Part shown: one piece after another, positions 50,566 to 59,179 of the stretch
Position numbering within the stretch: the first letter of the stretch is position 1
Layout of the letters: the number at the start of each line of letters is the position of its first letter
NCBI RefSeq assembly: GCF_035593265.1
Contig: NZ_CP141614.1
Coordinates: forward strand, 124,001 to 188,000
Source: Limnochorda sp. LNt
GTDB lineage: Bacteria > Bacillota > Limnochordia > Limnochordales > Geochordaceae
Length of the DNA: 64,000 nucleotides
Direction: 5' to 3'
Translations under genes and position numbers: made by a program
Notes under the pieces: model-generated
The model's input: the letters and a program-made list of their open reading frames with translations, nothing else
Told to the model about the DNA's origin: nothing
The model's database searches: none

Positions 50566-51549
50566 TCACCAGAGTTTTTCGATGCGGGTGCCGGGGTAGA
50601 AGGTCTGGACGATGGCCTGGGGCGTGCGCCCCTGGCGCGCCATGAGCAGTGCGTCCCATTGACTGAGTCCTACGCCGTGGCCGGAGCCCGTGCCCGCCAC
50701 CACCAGCCGCCTGCCGCCGAACTCGAACGTGGAGGCCAGGGTGGAGCGCATCCGGTCCGCTCCCACCGCCAGCCGGAACTGGTTGCCCGTCAGCGTCCGC
50801 CGCCCCGACTCCCCGATCACCTCCACCTCGGTGATCCGTTGGGTGGGGCCACGTGCGGCGACGCGCACCTGCTGGATGGTGCCCACGTCGACACCGGCCG
50901 AGGCCAGCGCCTGGCGCAGCTCCGGCTCGGTCAACTCGACTCTCCACGACTTGAACTGGTCCGGCACCAGGGGATTGTCGGGCAGCTTGACGGGCCGCAG
51001 GTACGGCTCGTCGACCTCCTGCAACCCCAGCCCCTCCCGGGGCGTGGTGGTCTGTCCCCCGCTGTACGCATGGAACCACGCGCGCACGTATCGGCCGTCG
51101 TAGGTCAGCACCTGGCCGCGCGTGGCGTCGACCGCCCGGCGGATGGCGTCGCTGATCTTGCTGGGGTTGTAGGCCTGGGCCTCTTCGGGGTCGGTGGAAA
51201 GGTCCGTGCCGTGCAGCGACCGGGTCCCTCCCCTGGCCATGAACTCCAGGGTGAAGGTGCGCGCCAGGATGGCCTGCGCGGCGTAGGCTCTCTCCGGCCA
51301 GTTCTCCCACATCTCGCCGGCCACGACGCCAGCCACGTACTCCTCGATGGGCAGCTCCTTGCGCTCGCCGGTCTCCTTGACGAAGAGAGAGACGGTGGGC
51401 TCCCGCTCGAACCGCTGGACCCTGGAAGCGGGTGGCAACGACCCGGAGTCGGACCGCTCCCCGGGAAAGCCCGACAGGTAGAAGACGAGACCCGCGGCGA
51501 CGAGCAGGCCGAGGGTCGTCAGCACGGCGGCGCGTCGTCTCGACGTCAT
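50566..51549 (-). CDS. spoIID: SpoIID/LytB-domain sporulation protein
   Basis: 327 aa. N-terminal membrane anchor (AAVLTTLGLLVAAGLVFYLSG, about 7-27), then a SpoIID domain of lytic transglycosylase type. The catalytic Glu region is EYVAGVVAGEMWENWPERAY near 69-88, with AQAILARTFTL next, DATRGQVLTYDGRYVRAWFHAYSGG near 142-166, and C-terminal GHGVGLSQWDALLMARQG near 293-310. SpoIID degrades septal peptidoglycan during engulfment with SpoIIP and SpoIIM. First gene of the leftward operon, divergent from mazG. It could be the true spoIID or a SpoIID-like paralogue, since spoIID usually sits near murA. Confidence 0.88.
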   Translation of the reverse strand: MTSRRRAAVLTTLGLLVAAGLVFYLSGFPGERSDSGSLPPASRVQRFEREPTVSLFVKETGERKELPIEEYVAGVVAGEMWENWPERAYAAQAILARTFTLEFMARGGTRSLHGTDLSTDPEEAQAYNPSKISDAIRRAVDATRGQVLTYDGRYVRAWFHAYSGGQTTTPREGLGLQEVDEPYLRPVKLPDNPLVPDQFKSWRVELTEPELRQALASAGVDVGTIQQVRVAARGPTQRITEVEVIGESGRRTLTGNQFRLAVGADRMRSTLASTFEFGGRRLVVAGTGSGHGVGLSQWDALLMARQGRTPQAIVQTFYPGTRIEKLW

Positions 51550-51703
51550 CGACGGCGGTGCTCCTCTCCAGCCCGGTGAGCCTGGAAGGCTCTCTTGCGG
51601 CCCTTAGTCTGGCGTGGCGACGGGGGCGTTACTCGCCCGCGGGGAGCCTTGTAGACGGGCGGCGCCAGGACTAAGATGACCAGGACGGGAGGAAGGCCAG
51701 GCG

Positions 51704-53302
51704 ATGCGGATCGTCGTGGTCGGGCTCGGCCCCGGGCCGGCGGACCTGTTGACGGTGCGGGCGGAGCGGATCCTGCGGGAGGCCAGGCGCCTGTTCTTGC
51801 GCACGCGGCACCACCCCATGGCCGAGACCCTGCGCGCGTGGGGGGTGTCGTTCGACACCTTCGATGCGTACTACGAGAGCTACCCCACCTTCGAGGAGGT
51901 CTACCGGGCCATGGCGACGCGGCTGCTGGAGGAGGCGAGGCAGGTGGCCGCCGATCCTGTCGTCTACGCCGTGCCAGGCCACCCGACCGTCGCCGAGCGC
52001 AGCGTCACCTGCCTGGTGGAGATGGCCCGGCGGCAGGGCGAGGAGATCGACCTCGAGCTGGTGCCCAGCCCGAGCGGCGTGGAGGCCGTCTGGTCGGTGC
52101 TGGGGATGGACCCGATGACGGCGGGTGTGGCCCTGCTCGATGCGCACCAGCTGGCCGCCTCCGCGGGGGTGGACGCGGAGCTGCCGCCGCCGTCTGGCGC
52201 GGCCTGGGAGCGCCGGCGCGGGTATCTGGTGCTCCAGCTCGACTCCAAGCTCGTGGCGGCCCAGGTCAAGGCGGTGCTGGGTCGCAGCCGGGGCGACGAG
52301 CAGCCCGTGGTTCTGGTGCGGGCTGCCGGCACGGAGCGGGCCGAGGTGCGATGGCTGCCCCTGCACGCCATCGACCGCCTCCCGAGCTACGACCATGAGA
52401 CCAGCCTCTACGTCCCACCGGCCGAGGCCCCCGAGGCGGCGGGTGCGGGCGAGGGCATCGAGGTGCTGGCGCGCATCATGGCACGCTTGAGGGCGCCGGA
52501 CGGCTGTCCGTGGGACCGCCGCCAGACTCCCGAGAGCTTGCGTCGCTACATCGTCGAGGAGGCCTACGAGGTCTGCGAGGCCATCGAGTCGGGCGACGCC
52601 GAGGCGCTGCGGGAGGAGCTGGGCGACCTCCTGCTGCAGGTGCTCTTCCAGGCGCAGATCGCCGACGAGGAGGGGCGGTTCGACCTGGCCGGGGTCGAGC
52701 GGGCGCTGCACGACAAGCTGGTGCGCCGCCATCCCCACGTCTTCGGCGAGGCTCGCGTCAAGGACGCAGCCGAGGTATTGCAGCGCTGGGAGGCCATCAA
52801 ACAGGAGGAACGGCGCCAGGATCAGCAGGCGGGGGGCACGGCCAAGGGAGAGGATCGCTCCAGCCTGATGGCCGGGGTGACGACGGGGCTGCCGTCGCTG
52901 GCCTTCGCCGAGACGGTCCAGCGGCGGGCGGCCACGGTGGGGTTCGAGTGGCCCGACATCGCCGGCGCGGGGCGCAAGGCGGTGGAGGAGGCCCGTGAGC
53001 TCCGCGAGGCCTGGAGCGAGCAGGACCGTGAGGCGGTGCACCGCGAGATGGGGGACCTACTCTTCGCCATCGTCAACGTGGCGCGCTACATGCGGGTGGA
53101 CCCGGAGCTGGCGTTGCGAGACGCCACGCGCCGGTTCATGGCCCGGTTCCGGCGCATCGAGAGCCTGGCCCGGCAGGAGGGCCGAGCCCTCTCGCAGATG
53201 AGCCTGGAGGAGATGGATGCCCTGTGGGAGAAGGCCAAGGCGCAGGATCAAGGGGGGTCGACGCGAGCCGTCTCGAACGACGGCGGAATACGCAGCAGTT
53301 AA
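51704..53302 (+). CDS. mazG: MazG NTP pyrophosphohydrolase with N-terminal tetrapyrrole methylase domain (YabN type)
   Basis: 532 aa. N-terminal SAM-dependent methylase-like domain (1-235; IVVVGLGPGPADLLTVRA, YAVPGHPTVAERSV), then two MazG modules. The first spans about 250-370 (DGCPWDRRQTPESLRRYIVE, EELGDLLLQVLFQAQIA) and the second about 395-510 (REMGDLLFAIVNVARYMRV). The domain order equals Bacillus YabN. MazG hydrolyses non-canonical or excess NTPs; the methylase part has no assigned substrate. ATG 51704 follows GGGAGGAAGG. In Bacillus the gene lies between spoVT and yabP, close to the order here. Confidence 0.94.
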   Translation: MRIVVVGLGPGPADLLTVRAERILREARRLFLRTRHHPMAETLRAWGVSFDTFDAYYESYPTFEEVYRAMATRLLEEARQVAADPVVYAVPGHPTVAERSVTCLVEMARRQGEEIDLELVPSPSGVEAVWSVLGMDPMTAGVALLDAHQLAASAGVDAELPPPSGAAWERRRGYLVLQLDSKLVAAQVKAVLGRSRGDEQPVVLVRAAGTERAEVRWLPLHAIDRLPSYDHETSLYVPPAEAPEAAGAGEGIEVLARIMARLRAPDGCPWDRRQTPESLRRYIVEEAYEVCEAIESGDAEALREELGDLLLQVLFQAQIADEEGRFDLAGVERALHDKLVRRHPHVFGEARVKDAAEVLQRWEAIKQEERRQDQQAGGTAKGEDRSSLMAGVTTGLPSLAFAETVQRRAATVGFEWPDIAGAGRKAVEEARELREAWSEQDREAVHREMGDLLFAIVNVARYMRVDPELALRDATRRFMARFRRIESLARQEGRALSQMSLEEMDALWEKAKAQDQGGSTRAVSNDGGIRSS

Positions 53303-53329
53303 TCGATTCCATACGGCGCAGAGCCCGTA

Positions 53330-53358
53330 TTGACAGGCATTTTGGCCTCTCATATAAT
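53330..53358 (+). promoter_or_regulatory. Perfect consensus sigma-A promoter of the S1-domain gene
   Basis: TTGACA at 53330-53335 and TATAAT at 53353-53358 with exactly 17 bases between. This is a full match to both consensus hexamers, exceptional in such GC-rich DNA. Transcription would begin near 53365, giving a leader of about 55 bases before ATG 53420. Confidence 0.9.
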
Positions 53359-53419
53359 CGGTTTGCCCGTGCAGACCCTTGCGGGCGATGTCAAACGACG
53401 GGGAGGATCAGCCTCGCGC

Positions 53420-53806
53420 ATGGCCGTTGAGGTCGGCAGCATCGTCGAGGGGAAGGTCACCGGGATTACCCATTTCGGTGCGTTCGTGGAGCTGCCTGGC
53501 GGTCAGACTGGACTCGTTCACATCTCGGAGATCGCGGACACCTACGTACGGGATGTACGGGACTACCTGACGGAAAACCAGGTGGTCAAGGTCAAGGTCA
53601 TCAACGTGGCCAACGGGAGGATCGGGCTCTCCATCCGGCAGGTCTACGGACCTCCGCAGCGCTCCGGCGGTCGGCCACCCCGCGGACGCAACACCTCCTT
53701 CGAGGAGAAGCTGGCGCGGTTTTTGAAGGAGAGCGAGCAGCGGCAACAGGATCTCAAGCGCAGCGTCGAGTCCAAGCGGGGGGGTCGCGGCAGCCGCCGG
53801 TCGTGA
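53420..53806 (+). CDS. yabR: S1-domain RNA-binding protein (YabR-like)
   Basis: 128 aa. One S1 OB-fold domain at 4-75: VGSIVEGKVTGITHFGAFVE, GLVHISEIADTYVRDVRDYL, VVKVKVINVANGRIGLSI. A basic, Gly/Arg-rich tail with a helical stretch (FEEKLARFLKESEQRQ) follows. Matches Bacillus YabR/GSP13-type proteins in length. ATG 53420 is about 55 bases below a perfect consensus promoter, so strong constitutive expression is expected. RNA partner unknown. Confidence 0.9.
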   Translation: MAVEVGSIVEGKVTGITHFGAFVELPGGQTGLVHISEIADTYVRDVRDYLTENQVVKVKVINVANGRIGLSIRQVYGPPQRSGGRPPRGRNTSFEEKLARFLKESEQRQQDLKRSVESKRGGRGSRRS

Positions 53807-53861
53807 GTCGCGTACCGGCGAGAGATCGGTGAGCTGAGCATCGAGATCGTCATGCGAGACG

Positions 53862-53892
53862 GAGGCGGTCGGGCGATCCACCCGACCGCCTC
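53862..53892 (+). terminator. Hairpin terminator after yabR-like gene
   Basis: GAGGCGGTCGGG at 53862-53873 and CCCGACCGCCTC at 53881-53892 form a perfect 12-bp stem with a seven-base loop, followed by TTG. The T-run is short, but the stem is very stable and falls right between two genes. Confidence 0.65.
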
Positions 53893-53949
53893 TTGCGTCG
53901 CGCGAGCGCCGCCCCCACGCAGCCGGGAATGCTGAGGAGGGGAGCGAGC

Positions 53950-54624
53950 ATGGTCGCGACGGGCCCGTGGCCGCCCTGGTGGGAGTCTCCCAGCGACTCG
54001 GACCTGGCGGCCGTCCAGGCCCAGCTGGGCCGCCATCCGCAGGGCATGGTGGCGGTGGCGGCCCGATGTCGGTTCGGGCGGCCGACGGTGGTGGTGACGG
54101 CCCCGGTCGTCGATGGGCGGGCAGGTCGGCCGGAGCCCTTTCCCACCACGTTTTGGCTGACCTGTCCCTACCTGGTCGAGGCCGTCAGCCGCCTCGAGTC
54201 GACGGGCTGGATCGCCCGGATCTCCCAGGCGATCAAGGCGGACCCCGCGGCCCGGCAGGCGTTGCGAGCCGCCCACGAGGGGGCGGCCCGGCTGCGATCG
54301 TCACTGCTCACCCGGGAGATGACACGACGGCTCGAGAGGCTCTCCCCGGCTGCCGTCCAGCGGCTGGCCCAGGTGGGGGTGGCTGGCAGCCGCCAGCGGG
54401 AGGCGGTCAAGTGCCTGCACGCGCATCTGGCCGACCACCTGGGGCGTTCCGGCAATCCGGTGGGTCGGCGCGTGGCGGCCTTGCTGGCGGAGAGGGGAGT
54501 ATGGTTGAGCGGCTCGCCGGCGTGCGCCAGCGAATACGCGCGGCTATCGGCCGAGGGCCGTTGCTTGCAGGTCGATGCGCCTGCTCCTTACAATCGAGGT
54601 GACCTCTCCGACGCTCGATCGTGA
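53950..54624 (+). CDS. DUF501 family protein
   Basis: 224 aa. The first ~170 residues match DUF501: GRHPQGMVAVAARCRFGRPT near 27-46, FPTTFWLTCPYLVEAVSRLE near 70-90, with conserved Cys in TCPYL and HEGAARLR. Near 160 comes GVAGSRQREAVKCLHAHLADHLGRSGNPVG, a conserved Cys/His stretch where metal binding is conceivable. Members are mostly in actinobacteria and GC-rich Bacillota, often by eno or divIC/ftsB genes; function unknown. ATG 53950 follows GGAGGGGAG. The last codons abut the tRNA-Leu gene by 10 bases. Confidence 0.85.
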   Translation: MVATGPWPPWWESPSDSDLAAVQAQLGRHPQGMVAVAARCRFGRPTVVVTAPVVDGRAGRPEPFPTTFWLTCPYLVEAVSRLESTGWIARISQAIKADPAARQALRAAHEGAARLRSSLLTREMTRRLERLSPAAVQRLAQVGVAGSRQREAVKCLHAHLADHLGRSGNPVGRRVAALLAERGVWLSGSPACASEYARLSAEGRCLQVDAPAPYNRGDLSDARS

Positions 54625-54634
54625 CGCTGGCTGT

Positions 54635-54723
54635 GCCGGGGTGGCGAAACGGCAGACGCGGGGGACTTAAACTCCTCTGGGCCGGCGAGGCCCGTGCGGG
54701 TTCGAATCCCGCCCCCGGCACCA
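54635..54723 (+). tRNA. tRNA-Leu (anticodon TAA)
   Basis: 89 nt including encoded CCA. Acceptor GCCGGGG pairs with CCCCGGC, discriminator A. Anticodon loop CTTAAAC within stem GGGGA/TCCTC, a long class II variable arm (around GGGCCGGCGAGGCCC), and T-loop TTCGAAT. Confidence 0.96.
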
Positions 54724-54765
54724 CCGACCGACGGCAATCGGCGCTCGCCTCTCGGGGGGACGGCG

Positions 54766-55425
54766 GTGCTCTCGCAGTCCAAGGAGGATTACCTGGCCGC
54801 CATTTACCGCACCCAGCAGGACGGCGAGAAGGGCTCGACCGGCGCCATCGCGGCCAGGCTCGGGGTGTCGGCGGCCTCGGCGACGGCGATGTTTCAGCGC
54901 CTGGCCGCCGAAGGCCTGGTGGAGTACCGGGAGTACGCCGGGGTGACCCTCACTCCCGAGGGAGAGCGTCTGGCCCTTGACGTCATCCGCCGCCATCGCC
55001 TGGCCGAGCGCTTCTTGACGGACGTGCTCGAGATCCCTTGGGACAGGGTGGACGCCATGGCCCACCGGATGGAGCACGCGCTGCCCAAGGAGGTCATCGA
55101 GGGCTTCGACCGGCTGCTGGGAGGCCCGTCGACCTGTCCGCACGGCTACCCCATCCCCACCCCCGACGGGCGGGTCGCCGATGTGTCGGTGAGGCCCCTG
55201 GTCGAGATGCAGGCCGGGGAGGCCGCGTCGGTGGTCCGGGTGCGCGAGGACGACCCGGAGCTGCTGCGCTACCTGCGGGAGTGCGGCCTGGTACCGGGGG
55301 CGAGGGTGGAGGTGACGGCCACCCGCCCCTTCCAGGAGCCCATCCATCTGAAGGTGGACGGCGCCGAGCGGATCGTCGGGCATCAGGTCGCCCAGGCCGT
55401 CTACGTGGGTGCTGGCTCGGCTTGA
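54766..55425 (+). CDS. DtxR/MntR-family metal-dependent regulator
   Basis: 219 aa from GTG 54766 (GGGGGGA at five bases). N-terminal winged helix (LSQSKEDYLAAIYRTQQDGE, ASATAMFQRLAAEGLVEY), dimerisation/metal domain with HRLAERFLTDVLEIPWDRVD and MEHALPKEVIEGFDRLLGGP near 100-120, and a C-terminal FeoA/SH3-like domain (about 145-215). The His/Glu/Cys-type metal ligand pattern cannot be sorted into iron versus manganese by eye. Expected to repress metal uptake genes when the metal is bound. It stands alone between tRNA genes; target operon not visible here. Confidence 0.88.
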   Translation: MLSQSKEDYLAAIYRTQQDGEKGSTGAIAARLGVSAASATAMFQRLAAEGLVEYREYAGVTLTPEGERLALDVIRRHRLAERFLTDVLEIPWDRVDAMAHRMEHALPKEVIEGFDRLLGGPSTCPHGYPIPTPDGRVADVSVRPLVEMQAGEAASVVRVREDDPELLRYLRECGLVPGARVEVTATRPFQEPIHLKVDGAERIVGHQVAQAVYVGAGSA

Positions 55426-55493
55426 CGGGACGCCTGGGAGGGTGTATATGTAAGGGGTGCCTGCCGGTCTTCGACGGGCCGGGCGGCGGCTGA

Positions 55494-55570
<77 letters not shown>

Positions 55571-55574
55571 ACCT

Positions 55575-55651
55575 GGCGGCGTAGCTCAGTTGGTTAGAGC
55601 ACGCGGTTCATACCCGCGGAGTCGCTGGTTCGAGTCCAGCCGCCGCTACCA
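55575..55651 (+). tRNA. Elongator tRNA-Met (anticodon CAT)
   Basis: 77 nt with CCA. Acceptor GGCGGCG pairs with CGCCGCT (one G-T), anticodon loop TTCATAC. The sequence resembles elongator Met rather than the CAT-reading tRNA-Ile. Four bases after the initiator tRNA, so probably co-transcribed. Confidence 0.92.
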
Positions 55652-55706
55652 TCAGGATCGACGAGCCGTCCGGCCCGGTACAGGATGAGCCGGCAGGCCT
55701 GTCGGT

Positions 55707-55782
55707 GCGCCAGTAGCTCAATTGGTAGAGCAGCGGACTCTTAATCCGCGGGTTCGGGGTTCGAGTCCCTGCTGGCGCACCA
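55707..55782 (+). tRNA. tRNA-Lys (anticodon CTT)
   Basis: 76 nt with CCA. Acceptor GCGCCAG pairs with CTGGCGC; anticodon loop CTCTTAA in stem GCGGA/TCCGC; T-loop TTCGAGT. Confidence 0.95.
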
Positions 55783-55922
55783 TTTCTCTTTCGTCTCCAC
55801 CCTTCCCGGCGTACCGTCGACACCTCTCCTCGATTTCCCGTGCGTTGCGGCCGATGGCACCCCCAGGACGCGCCCGTCCCGCGTCGAAGAGGCTGGGGTG
55901 TGGGAAAGGGGGAGGACGTCGC

Positions 55923-56381
55923 GTGCTTCGCAGATGGGTGGGTGTGGCGCTGGCGAGCGCTCTGGCGCTGGCCGTGATGCCGGCACCGCAGGCAGCGGCC
56001 CAAAGTGGCGCCTGGAGCTGGCACCTGAGCGCAGGTGCCGTCTCGGCCGACCGGATCGGCTTCACGGGGGCGCTGTGGGCCGGCTCGCCCGCCTTCGAGG
56101 AGCTCTTCATCCGAGCCGGGCTGACCGCGATCGGCGAGCGCACGATCCCGGATGGCGGCATCGTCTATCTGCTGACGCCGGTCGCGCCCGACCTCGGCGC
56201 CCGCTTCCCCAACCTCGACCCCTACGTGGCGGCCATGCTGGCCCATGAGAGCGGCAGGGGCGTGGGGCTGTACGCCGCCGCCGGCGGGACCTACCGGCTG
56301 GCGCCGCGCACGTGGGGCTGGAGCGAGCTGCGCTTCGGCCGGGGGCTTGGCATCGTGGTCGGTCTCGGCTTCAGCTTCTGA
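55923..56381 (+). CDS. Small exported beta-barrel-like protein ending in Phe
   Basis: 152 aa. GTG 55923 sits behind GGGGGAGGA. Signal peptide LRRWVGVALASALALAVM with AAAQS cleavage-like site near 27. The mature part alternates hydrophobic and polar residues (WSWHLSAGAVSADRIG, GVGLYAAAGGTYRLAPR) and ends in [10 protein letters not shown]. That terminal aromatic after alternating residues is the classic C-terminal signature of outer-membrane barrels. Could be a PagL-like or OmpW-like small barrel; no family is certain. The 3' end overlaps the convergent plsY gene by 11 bases. Confidence 0.65.
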   Translation: MLRRWVGVALASALALAVMPAPQAAAQSGAWSWHLSAGAVSADRIGFTGALWAGSPAFEELFIRAGLTAIGERTIPDGGIVYLLTPVAPDLGARFPNLDPYVAAMLAHESGRGVGLYAAAGGTYRLAPRTWGWSELRFGRGLGIVVGLGFSF

Positions 56382-57000
56382 GCCGCGCCTCAGGGGGCCG
56401 GGGGCGATCCGGCCGGGCCTGCCCCGCATGGGGCGGGCCCACCCGTTGCCGGAGCCGCTGCCACAGCCATGGCAGCTGGCGCAGGGCGACGGCCATCATG
56501 ACCGCGCCGGCGGCCGCCATTCGGTCGTACGGCAGCCGGGCCCACAGCATGGCACCGAGGCCGATGGGGAAGGCCACCACCCCGACCAAAGGCACCCACC
56601 GCCCCGCCAGCGCGGCCACCACGCCGAGTGCATAGGCGGGCAGCATCTGGGGCCAGGCCAGCCAGAGCAGGGCGCCCGTCGCCGGCGCGAGGCCGCGGCC
56701 GCCTCTGAATCGGCGGTGGAGCGGCCAGTTGTGCCCCGCCACGGGTGCCACGGCCGCCAGGGCCAGCCATCCGCCGCGCAGCCCCCACGCTTCGGCCGCC
56801 GCCACCGGGAGGGCTCCCTTGGCGATGTCCAGCAAGATGACCGGCACGGCCCAGCGGGGGCCCGCCAGCCGCCACGTGCCCGCCCCACCCGGGTTGTCAC
56901 CCAGTTCGTCGGGTGCGTGGCCCGTCCGGCGGCGCACGATCCAGTCGGCCGGCAGCACGCAGCCCAACAGATAGCCTCCGGCGACGATGAGCCACTCCAT
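56371..57000 (-). CDS. plsY: Glycerol-3-phosphate acyltransferase PlsY, divergent
   Basis: 209-aa polytopic membrane protein. PlsY motifs are visible but altered: [19 protein letters not shown] at 8-26 (motif 1), [12 protein letters not shown] near 36-47 (usual GNIGATN), [14 protein letters not shown] near 53-66, and [18 protein letters not shown] near 88-105 (usual GGKGVA). The conserved Lys of GGKGVA is Arg here. The enzyme transfers acyl from acyl-phosphate to G3P in phospholipid synthesis. ATG 57000 with AGGTG upstream. Substitutions may mean a specialised paralogue; a second PlsY elsewhere would be expected if so. Confidence 0.85.
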   Translation of the reverse strand: MEWLIVAGGYLLGCVLPADWIVRRRTGHAPDELGDNPGGAGTWRLAGPRWAVPVILLDIAKGALPVAAAEAWGLRGGWLALAAVAPVAGHNWPLHRRFRGGRGLAPATGALLWLAWPQMLPAYALGVVAALAGRWVPLVGVVAFPIGLGAMLWARLPYDRMAAAGAVMMAVALRQLPWLWQRLRQRVGPPHAGQARPDRPRPPEARLRS

Positions 57001-57067
57001 CTCGCACCTGTCGCCCCCCTCGGTCGCCAGGTTAAACTGTACCAGCCACGAGGGGAGGTCGCCCCCG

Positions 57068-59179
57068 ATGAGCGCGACGCCCGCGACGCGCCGCCCCAAC
57101 CGTCTCATCGGCAGCACGAGTCCCTATCTTCGACAACATGCCCATCAGCCGGTCGACTGGTATCCGTGGGGGCCCGAGGCCCTGCAGCGGGCCGTGCGGG
57201 AGGATCGCCCCATCTTGCTCAGCGTGGGCTACAGTGCCTGCCACTGGTGTCACGTGATGGCCCACGAGTCCTTCGAGGACCCCGAGCTGGCGCGCCGGAT
57301 GAACGACCTCTTCGTCTGCATCAAAGTGGACCGCGAGGAGCGGCCCGACATCGACCAGGTCTACCAGACGGCCTGCCAGATCCTGACGGGCCAGGGGGGC
57401 TGGCCCCTCACCGTCTTCCTGACGCCGGATCTGCTGCCCTACTACGCCGGGACCTACTTTCCGCCCCGGCCGCGCCTGGGGCGGCCGGGCTTCGGCCAGG
57501 TGCTGGAGGCCTGCGCCCGCGCCTATCGGGAGCGTCGCGAGGAGGTGCGCCAGCAGGCACAACGGCTGGCGCGGGCCGTCCAGGAGGTGCTGGACCCGAC
57601 GGCCGCCCTGGCGGAGCGGCGCGCCGGCCCCGATGCCGGGCCCGGGCCCACCAGCCAGGCGCTGGTGGCCGCGGCCGACGCCCTGCTCCATCAGGCCGAC
57701 GCGGAGGCCGGGGGCTTCGGTGGGGCCCCCAAGTTCCCCCATGCGACGGGGCTGGCGTTGCTGGAGCGGGTGGCCTGGCGGTTCGGGCATGCCGCGGCCC
57801 GGGAGCACCTGCTGCTCACCCTCGAGCGCATGGCGCTGGGCGGGCTCTTCGACCAGGTGGGGGGCGGCTTCCACCGCTACACGGTGGACCGATGGTGGCA
57901 GGTGCCCCACTTCGAGAAGATGCTCTACGACAATGCCCTGCTGGTCCCGCTCTACGTGAGGGCGGGCCGGGGGCCTCGGCCGGACCTGTTGCGGGTGGCG
58001 GCCGCCGCGTTGGACTTCATGCTGGAGACGATGCGCCTGCCGGACGGGGGCTTCGCCTGCTCCCTCGACGCCGACTCGCCGGGCCCGGACGGGCGCCCGC
58101 AGGAGGGCTACTACTATCGATGGAGTCCGGAGCAGGTGCGCGAGGCGGTCGGGGACGCCGCCCTCTCGGAGGAGGTGTGCAGGGCCTTCGGCATCGGTCC
58201 GGGAGCCGGCGACGCCTTCGAGCGACGGGCGCCGGATGGGCCGCCGGGATGGAGCGAAGAGGCCCTCACCGTCGTCGGCCACGTGCCGGGGCTGCCTCGA
58301 CCGGAATTCGGCCGTCTTCGGCACGCCCTGGCCCGCATGAAGGCCTACCGCGAGCGGAGCCGGCGGCCCCCGGCTCGTGACGACAAGGTGCTGACCGGCT
58401 GGCACGCCCTGGCCATCTCGGCCCTGGTGGCGGGCTGGCAGGGCGGGGCCGGCGGGGAGCCGGAGCGGTACCGGCAGGCGGCGGAGGCAGGGTGGGCGTT
58501 CTTGTGCGAGCGGCTACAAGACGGGTCGCATGGCCTGCTTCACGTGCCCCCGGATGGGGAGCGCGTCGTGCCGGCCTTCGCCGACGACTACGCCTTCGCC
58601 ATCCACGCGGCCCTGGACCTCTTCCGGTGCACGCAGGAGCGCCGGTACCTGGAGGAGGCCGTACAGCTGGCCGAGCAGGCCGAGCACCGGTTGGCGCGCG
58701 AGGGAGTGTACCTCACCAGCTCGGAGGCCCACGCATCGCCCCTGGCCCGCGCCGTCGACATCTGGGATCAGGCCACGCCTTCGCCCAATGCCGCCATGGC
58801 CTCCGCCCACGCCCGGCTCGCAGCTTGCCTCGACGATCCGACATACCTGGAGCGGGGCCTGCGCGTCATCGAGATGGCCTGGCCGGTCATGCGGCAGCAC
58901 GTCTCGGGCACGGCTGGGCTGTGGCGCGCCCTCGACGACCTGGACGGCGGCATGGCCTTCGTCAGCGTGCAGGCACCCCGCCTCGAGGCCGTGCGAGAGG
59001 CGTTGCGGCGGCTCCTGAGGCTGCCGCATCCGGCCCTGGACGTCCGCTGGGTGCCGGACCCCGGCGAGGTGCGCTGGCAGCTCTGCCTCGGCACCCGGTG
59101 CCTGGCGCCCGAGCGGGACAGCACCGCGCTACTGCGCTGGTTGGAGCCGCAGCAGGGCGGGGCGGGAGAGCGGCCCTAG
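57068..59179 (+). CDS. Thioredoxin-domain protein of the YyaL/DUF255 family
   Basis: 703 aa. N-terminal thioredoxin-like DUF255 domain (about 1-170) with [20 protein letters not shown], active-site-like [20 protein letters not shown] near 56-75 and [12 protein letters not shown] near 112. An (alpha/alpha)6 glycoside-hydrolase-like barrel follows ([13 protein letters not shown] near 218, [17 protein letters not shown] near 258, [28 protein letters not shown] near 440). Distributed in all domains; human homologue SPATA20; biochemical role unclear. ATG 57068 behind GGGGAGGTC. Convergent with and overlapping the next gene by four bases. Confidence 0.92.
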   Translation: MSATPATRRPNRLIGSTSPYLRQHAHQPVDWYPWGPEALQRAVREDRPILLSVGYSACHWCHVMAHESFEDPELARRMNDLFVCIKVDREERPDIDQVYQTACQILTGQGGWPLTVFLTPDLLPYYAGTYFPPRPRLGRPGFGQVLEACARAYRERREEVRQQAQRLARAVQEVLDPTAALAERRAGPDAGPGPTSQALVAAADALLHQADAEAGGFGGAPKFPHATGLALLERVAWRFGHAAAREHLLLTLERMALGGLFDQVGGGFHRYTVDRWWQVPHFEKMLYDNALLVPLYVRAGRGPRPDLLRVAAAALDFMLETMRLPDGGFACSLDADSPGPDGRPQEGYYYRWSPEQVREAVGDAALSEEVCRAFGIGPGAGDAFERRAPDGPPGWSEEALTVVGHVPGLPRPEFGRLRHALARMKAYRERSRRPPARDDKVLTGWHALAISALVAGWQGGAGGEPERYRQAAEAGWAFLCERLQDGSHGLLHVPPDGERVVPAFADDYAFAIHAALDLFRCTQERRYLEEAVQLAEQAEHRLAREGVYLTSSEAHASPLARAVDIWDQATPSPNAAMASAHARLAACLDDPTYLERGLRVIEMAWPVMRQHVSGTAGLWRALDDLDGGMAFVSVQAPRLEAVREALRRLLRLPHPALDVRWVPDPGEVRWQLCLGTRCLAPERDSTALLRWLEPQQGGAGERP

